Shown piece after piece: positions 16,816 to 25,748 of a stretch of DNA of 64,000 bases (within the stretch, counting starts at the first letter, position 1; every line of letters starts with the position of its first letter). The notes under the pieces are model-generated. The model searched no databases. It had not been told where the DNA came from and saw only the letters and a program-made list of their open reading frames with translations. Both the position numbers and the translations under genes were made by a program. This DNA is from Betaproteobacteria bacterium. Lineage in GTDB: Bacteria > Pseudomonadota > Gammaproteobacteria > Burkholderiales > Rhodocyclaceae. The stretch covers positions 248,001 to 312,000 of the forward strand of contig JADIYD010000006.1 of assembly GCA_016705475.1 (NCBI GenBank), in the 5' to 3' direction.

Positions 16816-18067
16816 TATTCGCCGCAGTTTCGTGCCATGGGGCGACCTTCAGCAATAGCACCATTCCCGGTACGGCCAGCGCCACGCACAGCCAGTAGAA
16901 ATTGCCCCAACCCAGTGTTTCGACCAGCCATCCGGCCGACGCATTGATGAAGGTGCGCGGCACGGCGGCCAGACTGGTGAACAGCGCCATCTGCGTGGCG
17001 GTGTAGGCGGGGTGTGTCGAACGGGCGATGAAGGCGACGAATGCAGCCGTTCCCAGGCCGACCCCCAGTGCCTCGAGACCGATGACAAACGCCAGGGCGA
17101 TGCGTTCTTCGGCACCGATGTTGGCATAGTGACCTTGCGAGGCCAGCCAGACAAAGCCAAATATGGACACCAGTTGAACCACACCAAACAACCAGAGGGC
17201 TCGGTTGATGCCGAGCCGGATCATCCACAGGCCGCCCAGCAAGGCGCCGATGACGGCCGGCCATAGGCCGGCATGTTTGGCGATGAGGCCAATATCGGTC
17301 TTGGTAAACCCCATATCCAGATAGAAAGGCGTTGCCAGCGCCGTGCACAAGCTGTCTCCCAGTTTGTAAAGGAAGATGAAGCCAAGCACCATCACGGCAC
17401 CACGCCAGCCCTGCCGGCCCATGAATTCATGGAAGGGCTCGGTAACTGCCTGGCGCAGGGTTTTCGGGGCGCCTTTGACGAGTGGCTCCGTGACCAGCCA
17501 GGCCATTACCATCCCGGGGATCATGAAGGCGCCGGTGATCCAGAATACTTCGTTCCAGGGCAGGCGGTCAGCCAGTATCAGCGACAGTGAGCCCGGGATC
17601 AGGCCCGCAATACGGTAGGCGTTAACGTGTACCGCATTGCCGAGGCCCAGTTCGTTATCGTCCAGAATTTCACGTCTGAATGCGTCGACCGCAATATCCT
17701 GTGTTCCGGACAAGAAGGCGAGCAAGGCGGCGAGCCATAAAATCGGCCAGATACTTTCTTTCGGATCGAGTCCTCCAAGCGAACCGATGACGACGAGCAA
17801 ACCCAGTTGTGTCACCAGCATCCAGCCGCGCCGCCGGCCGAAGCCAGGAATGCTGAAGCGGTCAAGAAGTGGTGACCACAGGAATTTCCAGGTGTACGGG
17901 AACTGGATAAGCGCAAAAAAACCGATGGTCTTCAGGTCAACGCCTTCCGTGCGGAGCCAGGCAGGCAGCAGATTGAGCAGCAGATAAAGCGGCAATCCCG
18001 AACTGAAACCGGTGAAGATGCAAATCAGCATCTTCCTGCTGAGCAGGGCAGCTAGCCAGGCCGGCAT
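16799..18067 (-). CDS. ampG: Muropeptide MFS permease AmpG
   Basis: Inner-membrane importer of GlcNAc-anhydro-muropeptides for cell wall recycling. The 422-residue product has about twelve hydrophobic segments, the N-terminal FTGFSSGLPLYLLLNLLPAWLR and the loop SPLLDRFSIPGFGRRRGW, both typical of AmpG. The start meets the metW stop with a one-base overlap, so it is the last gene of the metX-metW-ampG unit. Confidence 0.92.
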   Translation of the reverse strand: MPAWLAALLSRKMLICIFTGFSSGLPLYLLLNLLPAWLRTEGVDLKTIGFFALIQFPYTWKFLWSPLLDRFSIPGFGRRRGWMLVTQLGLLVVIGSLGGLDPKESIWPILWLAALLAFLSGTQDIAVDAFRREILDDNELGLGNAVHVNAYRIAGLIPGSLSLILADRLPWNEVFWITGAFMIPGMVMAWLVTEPLVKGAPKTLRQAVTEPFHEFMGRQGWRGAVMVLGFIFLYKLGDSLCTALATPFYLDMGFTKTDIGLIAKHAGLWPAVIGALLGGLWMIRLGINRALWLFGVVQLVSIFGFVWLASQGHYANIGAEERIALAFVIGLEALGVGLGTAAFVAFIARSTHPAYTATQMALFTSLAAVPRTFINASAGWLVETLGWGNFYWLCVALAVPGMVLLLKVAPWHETAANTSRPA

Positions 18068-18666
18068 CAGCGGTTCTGCGTCAGTCGGTAGACTGCCAGG
18101 CTGCCGAGAAAATTGGCTTCGCTGGTGACGGGGTTGCCCTCTTCGTCAAGGACACTGCGTTCGCGAATGATCAGTCCCATTTTGTCGCACAAGGCCTCGA
18201 AATCGAGCAGGGTAAAGAAGCGCACATTGGGCGAGTCGTACCATTGGTATGGTAAATCTTCGGAAACCGGCATGCGGCCGTCAAGCACTGAGCGCAAATT
18301 CTTCCAGTAGGCAAAGTTCGGGAAGGAGACCACGGCCTCTCGTCCGACCCGCAGCATTTCGCGCAGGATGCCCTCGGTGTGGCGCACGGTTTGCAGGGTG
18401 CGAGACAGCACGACATGGTCGAAGGCCTGATCGGCAAACTCGTCGAGCCCTCGCTCCAGGTTGCCCTGAATGACGTTGATGCCATTTTTGATGGCCGCGA
18501 GCACATTGGCGTCGTCGATTTCGACGCCGACACCTTTTACGCCACGCTGGTCTATGAGGTGTTTAAGCAAGGTTCCGTCACCACAGCCCAGATCCAGGAC
18601 TCGGTGGCCAGGCTCGATCCAGCCAGCGATCAGTTCGAAATCAGGGCGGCCCAGAGTGTGCGTCAT
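18067..18666 (-). CDS. metW: Methionine biosynthesis protein MetW
   Basis: SAM-dependent methyltransferase-fold protein that accompanies MetX; in other proteobacteria it is required for or modulates homoserine acylation. The 199-residue product has the nucleotide-binding motif VLDLGCGDGTLLKHL and the MetW signatures SFPNFAYWKNL and LPYQWYDSPNVRFFT. It overlaps metX by four bases. Confidence 0.94.
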   Translation of the reverse strand: MTHTLGRPDFELIAGWIEPGHRVLDLGCGDGTLLKHLIDQRGVKGVGVEIDDANVLAAIKNGINVIQGNLERGLDEFADQAFDHVVLSRTLQTVRHTEGILREMLRVGREAVVSFPNFAYWKNLRSVLDGRMPVSEDLPYQWYDSPNVRFFTLLDFEALCDKMGLIIRERSVLDEEGNPVTSEANFLGSLAVYRLTQNR

Positions 18667-19787
18667 AGCTTGATATTCCGCAGGTAGGCATCGACCACGC
18701 CGTGGTAGTGCGCGTCTTCCATCAGGAAGGAGTCGTGACCGAAGTTGAGGTCAATCTCGGCGTAGGAGACATTGCGTCCGTTGGCCAGCAAGGCGGAGAC
18801 GATTTCCTTCGACCGTGCCGGCGTGAAACGCCAGTCCGTCGTAAACGACGCAATCAGGAAATTTGCCTTGCTCCGTGCCATGGTGGCATTGAGGTTGCCA
18901 TTGTCCTCACGTGAGGGGTCGAAATAATCCAGTGCCTTGGTCATCAACAGGTAGGTGTTGGCATCGAAATAACCGGCAAACTTGTCGCCCTGATAGCGTA
19001 GATACGACTCCACCTCGAATTCGACATCGAAACCGAACGAGAAGGCGCTATTGCGCAGCTCGCGGCCAAATTTCTCGCCCATCTGGTCATCCGACAGATA
19101 GGTGATATGACCTAGCATCCGTGCCAGACGCAGACCGCGAACAGGCCGGGTGTTGAATTCGTAATAATTGCCACCGTGGAATTCGGGATCAGTCAGAATT
19201 GCCTGGCGGGCGACATCGTTGAAAGCGATGTTCTGAGCCGACAGCTTGGGCGCAGCGGCGATCACGATGGCGTTGCGCACCCGCTCCGGGTAGGTAATGC
19301 TCCAGCGCAGCGCCTGCATGCCGCCCAAACTGCCACCCATGACGGCGGCCCAGCTATCGATGCCAAGTCGATCGGCCAGTCTGGCCTGGGCGTGCACCCA
19401 GTCATTGACCGCGACGATTGGGAAATTAGCACCCCACGGCTTGCCAGTGGCTGGGTTGATTGAAGACGGCCCAGTCGATCCATGGCAGCCGCCCAGGTTG
19501 TTCAGCCCGACGATAAAGAATTTGTCGGTATCAAGCGGCCGGCCAGGGCCGATGATGTTGTCCCACCATCCGATATTGTCTGGCTGGTCAGCGTAAATTC
19601 CCGCGACATGGTGATGCCCGGAAAGCGCATGACAGACCAGAATGGCGTTTGATTTTGCTGCGTTGAGCGTACCGTACGTCTCGAAAACAAGATCATAGGC
19701 GGGCAGAATCCCGCCGCTGCGCAAATGTAGTGGCTGATCAAAGTTGGCGCGTTGCGATTCGACGACGCCGACGGATTGTCCTGGCAT
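18663..19787 (-). CDS. metX: Homoserine O-acyltransferase MetX
   Basis: Alpha/beta-hydrolase-fold enzyme that acylates homoserine in methionine synthesis. The 374-residue product has the nucleophile elbow MGGSLGGMQAL, the catalytic Asp/His region FGHDSFLMEDAHYH and the substrate loop HALSGHHHVAG. Betaproteobacterial MetX enzymes of this type often use succinyl-CoA (MetXS), so the acyl donor is uncertain from sequence alone. Expression is controlled by the SAM-II riboswitch and terminator upstream. Confidence 0.94.
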   Translation of the reverse strand: MPGQSVGVVESQRANFDQPLHLRSGGILPAYDLVFETYGTLNAAKSNAILVCHALSGHHHVAGIYADQPDNIGWWDNIIGPGRPLDTDKFFIVGLNNLGGCHGSTGPSSINPATGKPWGANFPIVAVNDWVHAQARLADRLGIDSWAAVMGGSLGGMQALRWSITYPERVRNAIVIAAAPKLSAQNIAFNDVARQAILTDPEFHGGNYYEFNTRPVRGLRLARMLGHITYLSDDQMGEKFGRELRNSAFSFGFDVEFEVESYLRYQGDKFAGYFDANTYLLMTKALDYFDPSREDNGNLNATMARSKANFLIASFTTDWRFTPARSKEIVSALLANGRNVSYAEIDLNFGHDSFLMEDAHYHGVVDAYLRNIKL

Positions 19788-19802
19788 GCTGTTCCTGAAA
19801 AC

Positions 19803-19848
19803 AAAAAACCCAGTTGGCCTTAAACGTGAACTCGTCGGGCGAACTGGG
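19803..19848 (-). terminator. Riboswitch-linked intrinsic terminator upstream of metX
   Basis: On the minus strand CCCAGTT (19848-19842) pairs with AACTGGG (19815-19809) and is followed by six T (19808-19803), 16 bases before the metX ATG. The long loop is unusual but the stem and T-run fit an attenuator. Confidence 0.7.
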
Positions 19849-19853
19849 TGGTT

Positions 19854-19910
19854 CCCGTTTTAGCTGTATTTATTTGGCGCCCGCAATCAGAGCTCAAATC
19901 GGCGCGGCTG
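19854..19910 (-). promoter_or_regulatory. SAM-II riboswitch
   Basis: The minus-strand sequence follows the SAM-II pseudoknot aptamer: 5' P1 strand CGCGCC, GATTTGAG, then 3' P1 strand GGGCGCC, AAATAAATACAGCTAAAACGGG. The P1 arms, the U-rich loop (GATTT) and the diagnostic AGCTAAAA end all correspond to the metX-leader aptamer first found in alphaproteobacteria and marine metagenomes. It lies between a sigma70-like promoter and a terminator, directly upstream of metX, so binding of S-adenosylmethionine should lower metX-metW-ampG expression. Confidence 0.85.
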
Positions 19911-19924
19911 AAGGTCATCCAGCG

Positions 19925-19960
19925 TCGTCAGACAATACCGAGCAGGAAGCCAAAAGTCAA
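19925..19960 (-). promoter_or_regulatory. Sigma70-like promoter of metX
   Basis: Minus strand: TTGACT (19960-19955), 17-base spacer, TATTGT (19937-19932). Transcription would start near 19925, about 15 bases before the SAM-II aptamer. Confidence 0.65.
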
Positions 19961-19980
19961 TTGACGATCTCCTTATGCAA

Positions 19981-20009
19981 TTGGTGGTAGGGTGCTAAAG
20001 ATTTGATAA
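19981..20009 (+). promoter_or_regulatory. Possible promoter of the PilZ-receptor pair
   Basis: TTGGTG (19981-19986), 17-base spacer, TGATAA (20004-20009). Moderate match only; it is the best candidate upstream of the PilZ gene at 20049. Confidence 0.35.
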
Positions 20010-20048
20010 AATCCCAAGAAAACAAATTTCTAGAAAGCTTTGGCCACT

Positions 20049-20657
20049 ATGCTGGATCAACGGCGGCATCAGCGAATTAGATTCGGCAACTTGCCGAAAG
20101 TCAGCATTGGCTTTGGCGGGGCGATTGGCGAGGGGCTAATCGAAAACCTCTCATTGTCCGGTCTGATGGTGCGTACCGATATGCCCCTAGAGATTTCTCA
20201 CAATATCGGTTGCGAGTTTCAAGTCTTTGGTTCGCCGATGATCGATGTTCCAGCGACGGTAGTTAGTCGCGTCGGAGATTTGTTTGGCGTTCGCTTTCAG
20301 ACTGGCCCAATAAACCAGATTCTTATCGACGATGCCATCAATTCAGCGCTGGCTTCCGGAAATGCCTCGATTCTTGCAGTGCGCGAGTTGGGCGGCAAAA
20401 AAGTCATGCGGATTACAGGGGGTCTCGGCAACGCATTGCGCAATGATTTCATGCATGCGCTAACAAGAGTTGGCGTGGATGAAATAGATCTCGAAGGCGT
20501 TACCGTGGTCGATCAGGCTGGTCTGGCCTTGTGCTTGGTGGCTTGTAACCGGCACGGCGTGACGCTCGGCGCGCAATCTCCCTGTTTTGCCGATGCCTGG
20601 AAGCAAGCGTTGGCGGTGCCAGGCGAAATCGAAAAAATGGAGCAACCCGGGTTGTGA
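20049..20657 (+). CDS. PilZ-domain protein with STAS-like C-terminus
   Basis: The 202-residue product begins with a PilZ c-di-GMP-binding domain (about 1-95): RRHQRIRF carries the RxxxR motif and NLSLSGLMV the N/DxSxxG motif. The C-terminal half (about 108-195) contains VDEIDLEGVTVVDQAGLALCLVACNRHG, split here for description as IDLEGVTVVDQAGLAL plus CLVACNRHG, which has the beta-alpha pattern of STAS/anti-anti-sigma domains. ATG 20049 is used; TTG 20040 is less likely. The stop overlaps the GTG start of the TonB-dependent receptor, so the two are translationally coupled. Confidence 0.78.
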   Translation: MLDQRRHQRIRFGNLPKVSIGFGGAIGEGLIENLSLSGLMVRTDMPLEISHNIGCEFQVFGSPMIDVPATVVSRVGDLFGVRFQTGPINQILIDDAINSALASGNASILAVRELGGKKVMRITGGLGNALRNDFMHALTRVGVDEIDLEGVTVVDQAGLALCLVACNRHGVTLGAQSPCFADAWKQALAVPGEIEKMEQPGL

Positions 20658-22693
20658 TTTCGAAGGCTTTCAAGCTGTCGTATGCCTCTTGGTTAGCTAT
20701 CGTCCTCACTGGAGGCTTTATTAGCGGCGGTGTCTGCGCAGCAGATGAGGAAGCGTATTTCAGCGAACTGCCGATTGTGGCCTCTGTCAGTCGTCTGCCA
20801 CAAAGGCTGGCGGATGCGCCGACTGCCGTAACGGTTATTGATCGCGAGATGTTGCGGAAAATGCCGATCCGTGACTTGAATGATGTATTTCGACTGGTGC
20901 CGGGTTTCCAAACCTACCCCAACAATACCGATGCCGGCCGAGTTACTTATCACGGCATGATTGACGACATATATGCGCCACGAGTGCAGGTGCTGGTCGA
21001 TGGTAGATCGATGTATTCGCCATTGTTTGGGGGCAGCGTTAACTGGCTGGCTCTGCCCGTTATGCTTGATGACATCGAGCGGATTGAAATCGTTCGCGGT
21101 ACCAACGCCGTTTCCTATGGCTCGAATGCTTATCTCGGCGTTATCAATATCATCACTCTCGATCCGGCTGTCTCCCGAGGGATATCGGTGTCAAGTAACT
21201 ATGGGAACCAGAATGTTCGTGACTATGGTGTGCGGATCGGCGGCCGGATTGGCGAAGTGGGCGACTATCGGGTGACCTATAGGTCGATGGCTGATGATGG
21301 CCTGACGAATCGCGGAGATTGGGCTGATTCATACAACAAGCAACATTTCGATCTGCGTGCCGACCTGTCGTTGAGTGAGCGGGATACGCTGCAAGTGGGC
21401 CTAGGGAAGGCTGAAGGTAAGAACAATATCGGGTCGCTACTTAAACCTCTGGATCCGCACCGCCAATTGCAGCAGTCCGACAGCTATTTCCAGCTGCTTT
21501 ATCGCCACGCCAAGTCGGCAACTTCCGAATTCGAGGCGCGCTATGCATTTACCGAGGATCGTTCAGAGGATCCGTTTGTAGTCGATCTGATTGTATTCGA
21601 CCCCAGTTTGGCCGGCATGAAGGTGCCAATAAATCAAAGCGGAGATAAGGGTACTCGCCACGAGATTGAGTTGCAGCGGCGCGATGCAATCTTGGGGAAT
21701 AGCCGGATGGTCGTAGGAGTTGCCTGGCAGTACGACCAACTGTATTCGAACTGGTTTTTCCCTGGGCAAGGGGGAGTCAAGCGCGAGAACTTCCGTCTGT
21801 TCTCCAACGTGGAATGGAAGCCATCTACGTGGTTTACCGGCAACGTTGGTTTGGCTGCAGAGCAGGATTCCTTTGCGGGTTTCCATATGCTGCCACGTCT
21901 GAGTGGAAATTTTCATTTCGATTCGGAGAATACGCTGCGTGCTGGCATAGCTCGGGCGACCCGTTCGGCTAGTATGGCTGCCTATCGTGGTGCTGCGATC
22001 GTTGATCAGCCTATCGTCAGCTACCGCTACCGTTTTGCAGGAAATCCGGATTTGCCTGTGGAACGGCTCGATACGGTAGAAGTCGGCTATTTGGGAGACT
22101 GGCGGACCTGGCGGTCCAGTCTGGATGTTCGCTTGTATCGCGAAAATATTAAAGGTCGTTTGTATCGCGTCAATGAAAAGTTGAACGGCGCAGGCTATGC
22201 CGACGATACGCTGGCCTATTTGGCTCCGCTCCAGAATGTCCAGATTCATGGTCTAGAGTACCAGTTCAAGTGGCAGCCTTTCGATTCGACACGGTTAATG
22301 CTCAATCAGTCATTTTCTAAAGTTGATGCCGAGTTTCTGGTTTCTTCATCGCAGTCGCAGAATGCTGGGCTGGACCGATTTACCGAAATGTCGGTGCCGC
22401 GCCGAACCACGTCTGTGCTCTGGTTGCAGAGGCTCCCATTCAAAATTGAGCTTTCAACTGCTTATTACCGGATGAGCGAAATGAAGTGGTCGACGAATAC
22501 GTCATCGCCACTTTATGAGCGGGTTGATGTCAAGCTGGCTTACCCTTTCCGCTTAGGTGGCGTGGGTGGTGAAGTGGCCGTGACGGTGCAATCGTTGAAT
22601 GGCGAACATGTTGAGTACAAACAGACTACTGGGAAACCGGATGGCCGTATCGTCGAACGCCGCCAGTGGGTCAGTTTGCGTCTCGATTTCTAA
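20654..22693 (+). CDS. TonB-dependent outer-membrane receptor
   Basis: The 679-residue product has a signal peptide ending near GGVCAADEE, a plug domain at about 45-165 (TAVTVIDREMLRKMPIRDL, VQVLVDGRSMY, ERIEIVRGTNAVSYGSNA, VINIIT) and a 22-strand beta-barrel ending in the outer-membrane signature WVSLRLDF with terminal Phe. Ligand is unknown; the plug resembles vitamin B12/siderophore-type receptors but no B12 riboswitch precedes it. GTG 20654 overlaps the PilZ stop by four bases. It converges on the GGDEF/EAL gene with 12 bases between stops. Confidence 0.9.
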   Translation: MISKAFKLSYASWLAIVLTGGFISGGVCAADEEAYFSELPIVASVSRLPQRLADAPTAVTVIDREMLRKMPIRDLNDVFRLVPGFQTYPNNTDAGRVTYHGMIDDIYAPRVQVLVDGRSMYSPLFGGSVNWLALPVMLDDIERIEIVRGTNAVSYGSNAYLGVINIITLDPAVSRGISVSSNYGNQNVRDYGVRIGGRIGEVGDYRVTYRSMADDGLTNRGDWADSYNKQHFDLRADLSLSERDTLQVGLGKAEGKNNIGSLLKPLDPHRQLQQSDSYFQLLYRHAKSATSEFEARYAFTEDRSEDPFVVDLIVFDPSLAGMKVPINQSGDKGTRHEIELQRRDAILGNSRMVVGVAWQYDQLYSNWFFPGQGGVKRENFRLFSNVEWKPSTWFTGNVGLAAEQDSFAGFHMLPRLSGNFHFDSENTLRAGIARATRSASMAAYRGAAIVDQPIVSYRYRFAGNPDLPVERLDTVEVGYLGDWRTWRSSLDVRLYRENIKGRLYRVNEKLNGAGYADDTLAYLAPLQNVQIHGLEYQFKWQPFDSTRLMLNQSFSKVDAEFLVSSSQSQNAGLDRFTEMSVPRRTTSVLWLQRLPFKIELSTAYYRMSEMKWSTNTSSPLYERVDVKLAYPFRLGGVGGEVAVTVQSLNGEHVEYKQTTGKPDGRIVERRQWVSLRLDF

Positions 22694-22705
22694 CGACTGA
22701 TTCCG

Positions 22706-24796
22706 CTACTGTGCGGAGCGCATGACTGCGCCTTCGAGCCAGACTTCGAAGGGTTCGCTGGGGGCGACGGCTTTGCCTTCGGCGAAGTCGACTCCCAATT
22801 TTTTAAGTTGTTCCAGCGTATCGGTATCGTCGACTCCTTCGGCGATCGTGTGGATATTCTGATCGGCAGTTATTTCCTGAACTGCCCGCAATAGTGCGGT
22901 AGACGCCCGATTTCCGCCCAATTCGCGGGTCAGGCTACGGCTGAGTTTGACGTAGCTTGGCCCGACGCTACGCAAGTGTGTAAATGACGACAGGCCGCCA
23001 CCGAAATCGTCCAGGCCGATCTGGCAGCCGAGCGACCGCATTTGACGGGAAAACTCCATGGCCTGGCTGGACATGAGCGTCAGGGTATCTTCGGAAAATA
23101 CGAAGCACAGCCGGTTTCCCGAGAGTTTCTGGCTGCGGAGACTGCGCGCGATGAAGTCGATTGTTTCGCTATTGCCAACCGAGGCGCGGGAAAGCGGGAC
23201 AAGGCAGTGGAGCAATTTCTGTTGATTTTTTGCGCGCGACACGGCGGCAATGGCGGTTTCGATCAGGCGCTGATCGATGGCGGGAGCAAGGTCATAGCGC
23301 TCAGCCGCATCGCTCAGCGCGGATAGCGTCACTGGCGGTTGGCCGGGCTCGTTGAGACGGGCGGTTAGTTCGACCAGATGATAGCCGGACGGGAGCTGGA
23401 GGCCGCACAACGGGATGGCCTCGACAAGGAGTCTGTCTTCAGCCAGGGCGTTGGCGATGCGACTGGCCCAGTTGCTGGATTCCTGGCGTCGCTCCGGATT
23501 GAGTTGCGCCGCCTGTTCACAAACGCGGTTACGCCCGCTTTCCTTGGCGCGATGACAGGCTGCATCCCCGGCTGCCACGATTTCATTGATGTTGCGTACC
23601 TTGCGGGTCACCGTTGTCAGGCCGATGCTGGCGCCAATGGCAAAAACCTTGTCTTGCCAGATAAACCGATAGGCGGCGGCGAGACCACAGATGTCCTCTG
23701 CCACCTGGTTGGCCCGCGGGCCGCTGCAATTGTTCAGCATGATGCTGAATTCGTCGCCGCCTAGGCGGGCCAGTGTGTCTTCGTCGCGCAGTCGTCCCTG
23801 GAAGAGCAGGGCCATTTGTCGGAGCAGTTCGTCTCCGGCAAGGTAGCCACAGTTGTCATTGACCTGCTTGAAGCGGTCGAGGTCGAGAAACAGCACCGCA
23901 AATTCATCGCCGCCGGCCTGAACGCCGGCCAGCGCCTTCTCGAGTCGGTGTTCGAATTCGCGCCGGTTGAGCAGGCCGGTCAGCGCATCGTGTCTGGCTT
24001 GAAAGGCGAGTTGGGCCGTGGCTTCTTCTATTCGGGATTGCATCGAAAAATGCACTTCCTCGAGATGGGTGGCCATTTCGTTGAAGCCGTTTTCGAGGAT
24101 ACCGATTTCGCCGCTGGTGTCGGCCGGGACGCGCGTGTCGAGTCGCCCTGAAGACATGCCCTTGACGGCCTGAACCAGGCGCTGCACCGGTCGGGCCAGA
24201 TTATCTGCCATGGCGATGGCGAGGGCTGCCAGAATCAGCAGTCCGGACAGGACGATCATCAGCCCACGCTGAAGTAATTGACGTTGTTTGTTGACCAGCT
24301 CTGTTTTGTCGAACTCAACAAAAACATGGCCGATGATTTCCGGGGGGAGAGACTTGTCGCTGGCACTCTGCTCGAACAGCACGTCTGATTCGCTGACCGA
24401 TCGTTTGACTGGGGCAGCAAAGGCGATCCACTGATCGGTTTCGCCGATCTGCGTGGGCTCGCTGAGCGTTCGCCGCAGATCCTCTGCCGCAAGCGAAACA
24501 CGACCGCTCACGGCGATGGTGCGACCTTTCTGGTTGACGATCACGGTAGCCTTGACGCCCGACTCCTGCACGGTGGCCTGGGCAAGTCCATGCAGGCTTT
24601 CTAGCTGTCCGGCGATGATCCCGTATTCGCTGACCGGCGCGAGATAGCGCACGGTTGCCATGCCCTTGGCGCGCAGTTCGCCCTCGAGCGTACGGATGCC
24701 GCTGTAGGTGAAATAGCCGACGAGAACAATGGCGATCAGCGCGCTGGGCAGCAGTGTCAGCAGCAGCAGGCGGTGGCGGAGGGTGAGTTGGCTCAT
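22706..24796 (-). CDS. Membrane sensor with GGDEF and degenerate EAL domains
   Basis: The 696-residue product has two membrane segments (about 11-32 and 174-196) enclosing a periplasmic sensor, a HAMP domain (about 195-250), a GGDEF domain (about 265-430) and an EAL domain (about 445-690). GGDEF is intact (ARLGGDEFSI) with an inhibitory-site RDED five residues upstream, so it probably makes c-di-GMP. The EAL domain keeps DDFGGGLSS and AEGV but the EAL tripeptide reads ELT, the Asn of the NxS motif is Pro (VPLS), KxD is KLS and the final Gln is Glu (FAEGK); it is probably not a phosphodiesterase. It overlaps the upstream binding-protein gene by four bases. Confidence 0.88.
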   Translation of the reverse strand: MSQLTLRHRLLLLTLLPSALIAIVLVGYFTYSGIRTLEGELRAKGMATVRYLAPVSEYGIIAGQLESLHGLAQATVQESGVKATVIVNQKGRTIAVSGRVSLAAEDLRRTLSEPTQIGETDQWIAFAAPVKRSVSESDVLFEQSASDKSLPPEIIGHVFVEFDKTELVNKQRQLLQRGLMIVLSGLLILAALAIAMADNLARPVQRLVQAVKGMSSGRLDTRVPADTSGEIGILENGFNEMATHLEEVHFSMQSRIEEATAQLAFQARHDALTGLLNRREFEHRLEKALAGVQAGGDEFAVLFLDLDRFKQVNDNCGYLAGDELLRQMALLFQGRLRDEDTLARLGGDEFSIMLNNCSGPRANQVAEDICGLAAAYRFIWQDKVFAIGASIGLTTVTRKVRNINEIVAAGDAACHRAKESGRNRVCEQAAQLNPERRQESSNWASRIANALAEDRLLVEAIPLCGLQLPSGYHLVELTARLNEPGQPPVTLSALSDAAERYDLAPAIDQRLIETAIAAVSRAKNQQKLLHCLVPLSRASVGNSETIDFIARSLRSQKLSGNRLCFVFSEDTLTLMSSQAMEFSRQMRSLGCQIGLDDFGGGLSSFTHLRSVGPSYVKLSRSLTRELGGNRASTALLRAVQEITADQNIHTIAEGVDDTDTLEQLKKLGVDFAEGKAVAPSEPFEVWLEGAVMRSAQ

Positions 24797-25704
24797 CGAG
24801 CCTCCCTGTCGGCGCCCATGGCCCGCCGTATGGTGGCTTCGTCAGCGATGTTGAGGCCCAGCGACTGGGCAACATTGGTGTTGATGGCAATCGCGAATTG
24901 AGTCGGGGCAGACGGTGCAGGCAGGCTGGTGCCGTGCATGAGAATCGTGTCCGCCGTCTGACGGGCAATCTGGGCGGGCGTGCTGTGAATCGCGGCGAGG
25001 GCGCCGGCGTTGACGAAGGCGGGCGAGTAGCCGATGACTGGTCGCTGATAACGAAAGGCGGTAATCAGGATGGGTTTGATGTTGTTGCGGTGGTAGATGT
25101 TGCTGTCCGGCACAGCGAGCAGGAGATTGACGCGCGCCAACAATGAATTGAGCGCGGGCAGCAGGGTATTTTCTGTGTCGGCATCCTCGCTCTCCAGCGC
25201 CAGACCTGCATTGGTGAATGCCTGGCGGTATTGACCGGGGATGGTTCGCGTTTCGTTGCTGAGGAGCATCCCGGCCCGCTTCTGTCCGGGAAGGAGATGA
25301 TGGATGAATGCGGCTTGGCGAGCTGCCGGCTGATCGAGATAGATGGCTGTGACGCGGCCGGGTCGGCGGACATCGGCCAGTATTTTTTCGTAGCTCTGCC
25401 GGGGCAGCAGTGTGGCAAGGATGGGCGGGTTATCGCTGCGGCCCAGCGTTTTTCGCAAGGCTTCGCTGCCGACGGTAACGACGATGTCCGCCTGGCCGGC
25501 CAGTGGAGGGACGGCATCGGCCTGGTGTCTGGCCGAAATGCTCCAGGTTGTGCCGGACAGTGCCTCTTCCAGGGCGGAGGAGAAGTCAGAGTAGGCGCTG
25601 CCGCGATCGCTCAGAACGACTGCGATGCCGCCTCCCCAAGCCGGCAGGGCTAAAGAAAATAGCGAAACGAGGGCGAATAGGACAATGCGCGGCATTGTCC
25701 CCAT
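24793..25704 (-). CDS. Periplasmic ABC-type substrate-binding protein (PF04392-like)
   Basis: The 303-residue product has a signal peptide (MPRIVLFALVSLFSLALPAWG) and two Rossmann-like lobes in the pattern of ABC substrate-binding family proteins: ADIVVTVGSEALRK, KRAGMLLSNETRT, LLAVPDSNIYHRNNIKPIL and PVIGYSPAFVNAGAL. No permease or ATPase gene is adjacent. Four-base overlap with the GGDEF/EAL gene suggests it presents a ligand to the periplasmic sensor of that protein. Confidence 0.82.
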   Translation of the reverse strand: MGTMPRIVLFALVSLFSLALPAWGGGIAVVLSDRGSAYSDFSSALEEALSGTTWSISARHQADAVPPLAGQADIVVTVGSEALRKTLGRSDNPPILATLLPRQSYEKILADVRRPGRVTAIYLDQPAARQAAFIHHLLPGQKRAGMLLSNETRTIPGQYRQAFTNAGLALESEDADTENTLLPALNSLLARVNLLLAVPDSNIYHRNNIKPILITAFRYQRPVIGYSPAFVNAGALAAIHSTPAQIARQTADTILMHGTSLPAPSAPTQFAIAINTNVAQSLGLNIADEATIRRAMGADREAR

Positions 25705-25748
25705 ATTGCCTTAGCAACTATGCCATTGCAATTGTGGTTTTACACAAT

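Noticed and set aside
24522..24545. CTTTCTGGTTGACGATCACGG in the GGDEF/EAL gene as another element copy
   Set aside because: Only GGTTGAC is shared; core end and tracts do not match.
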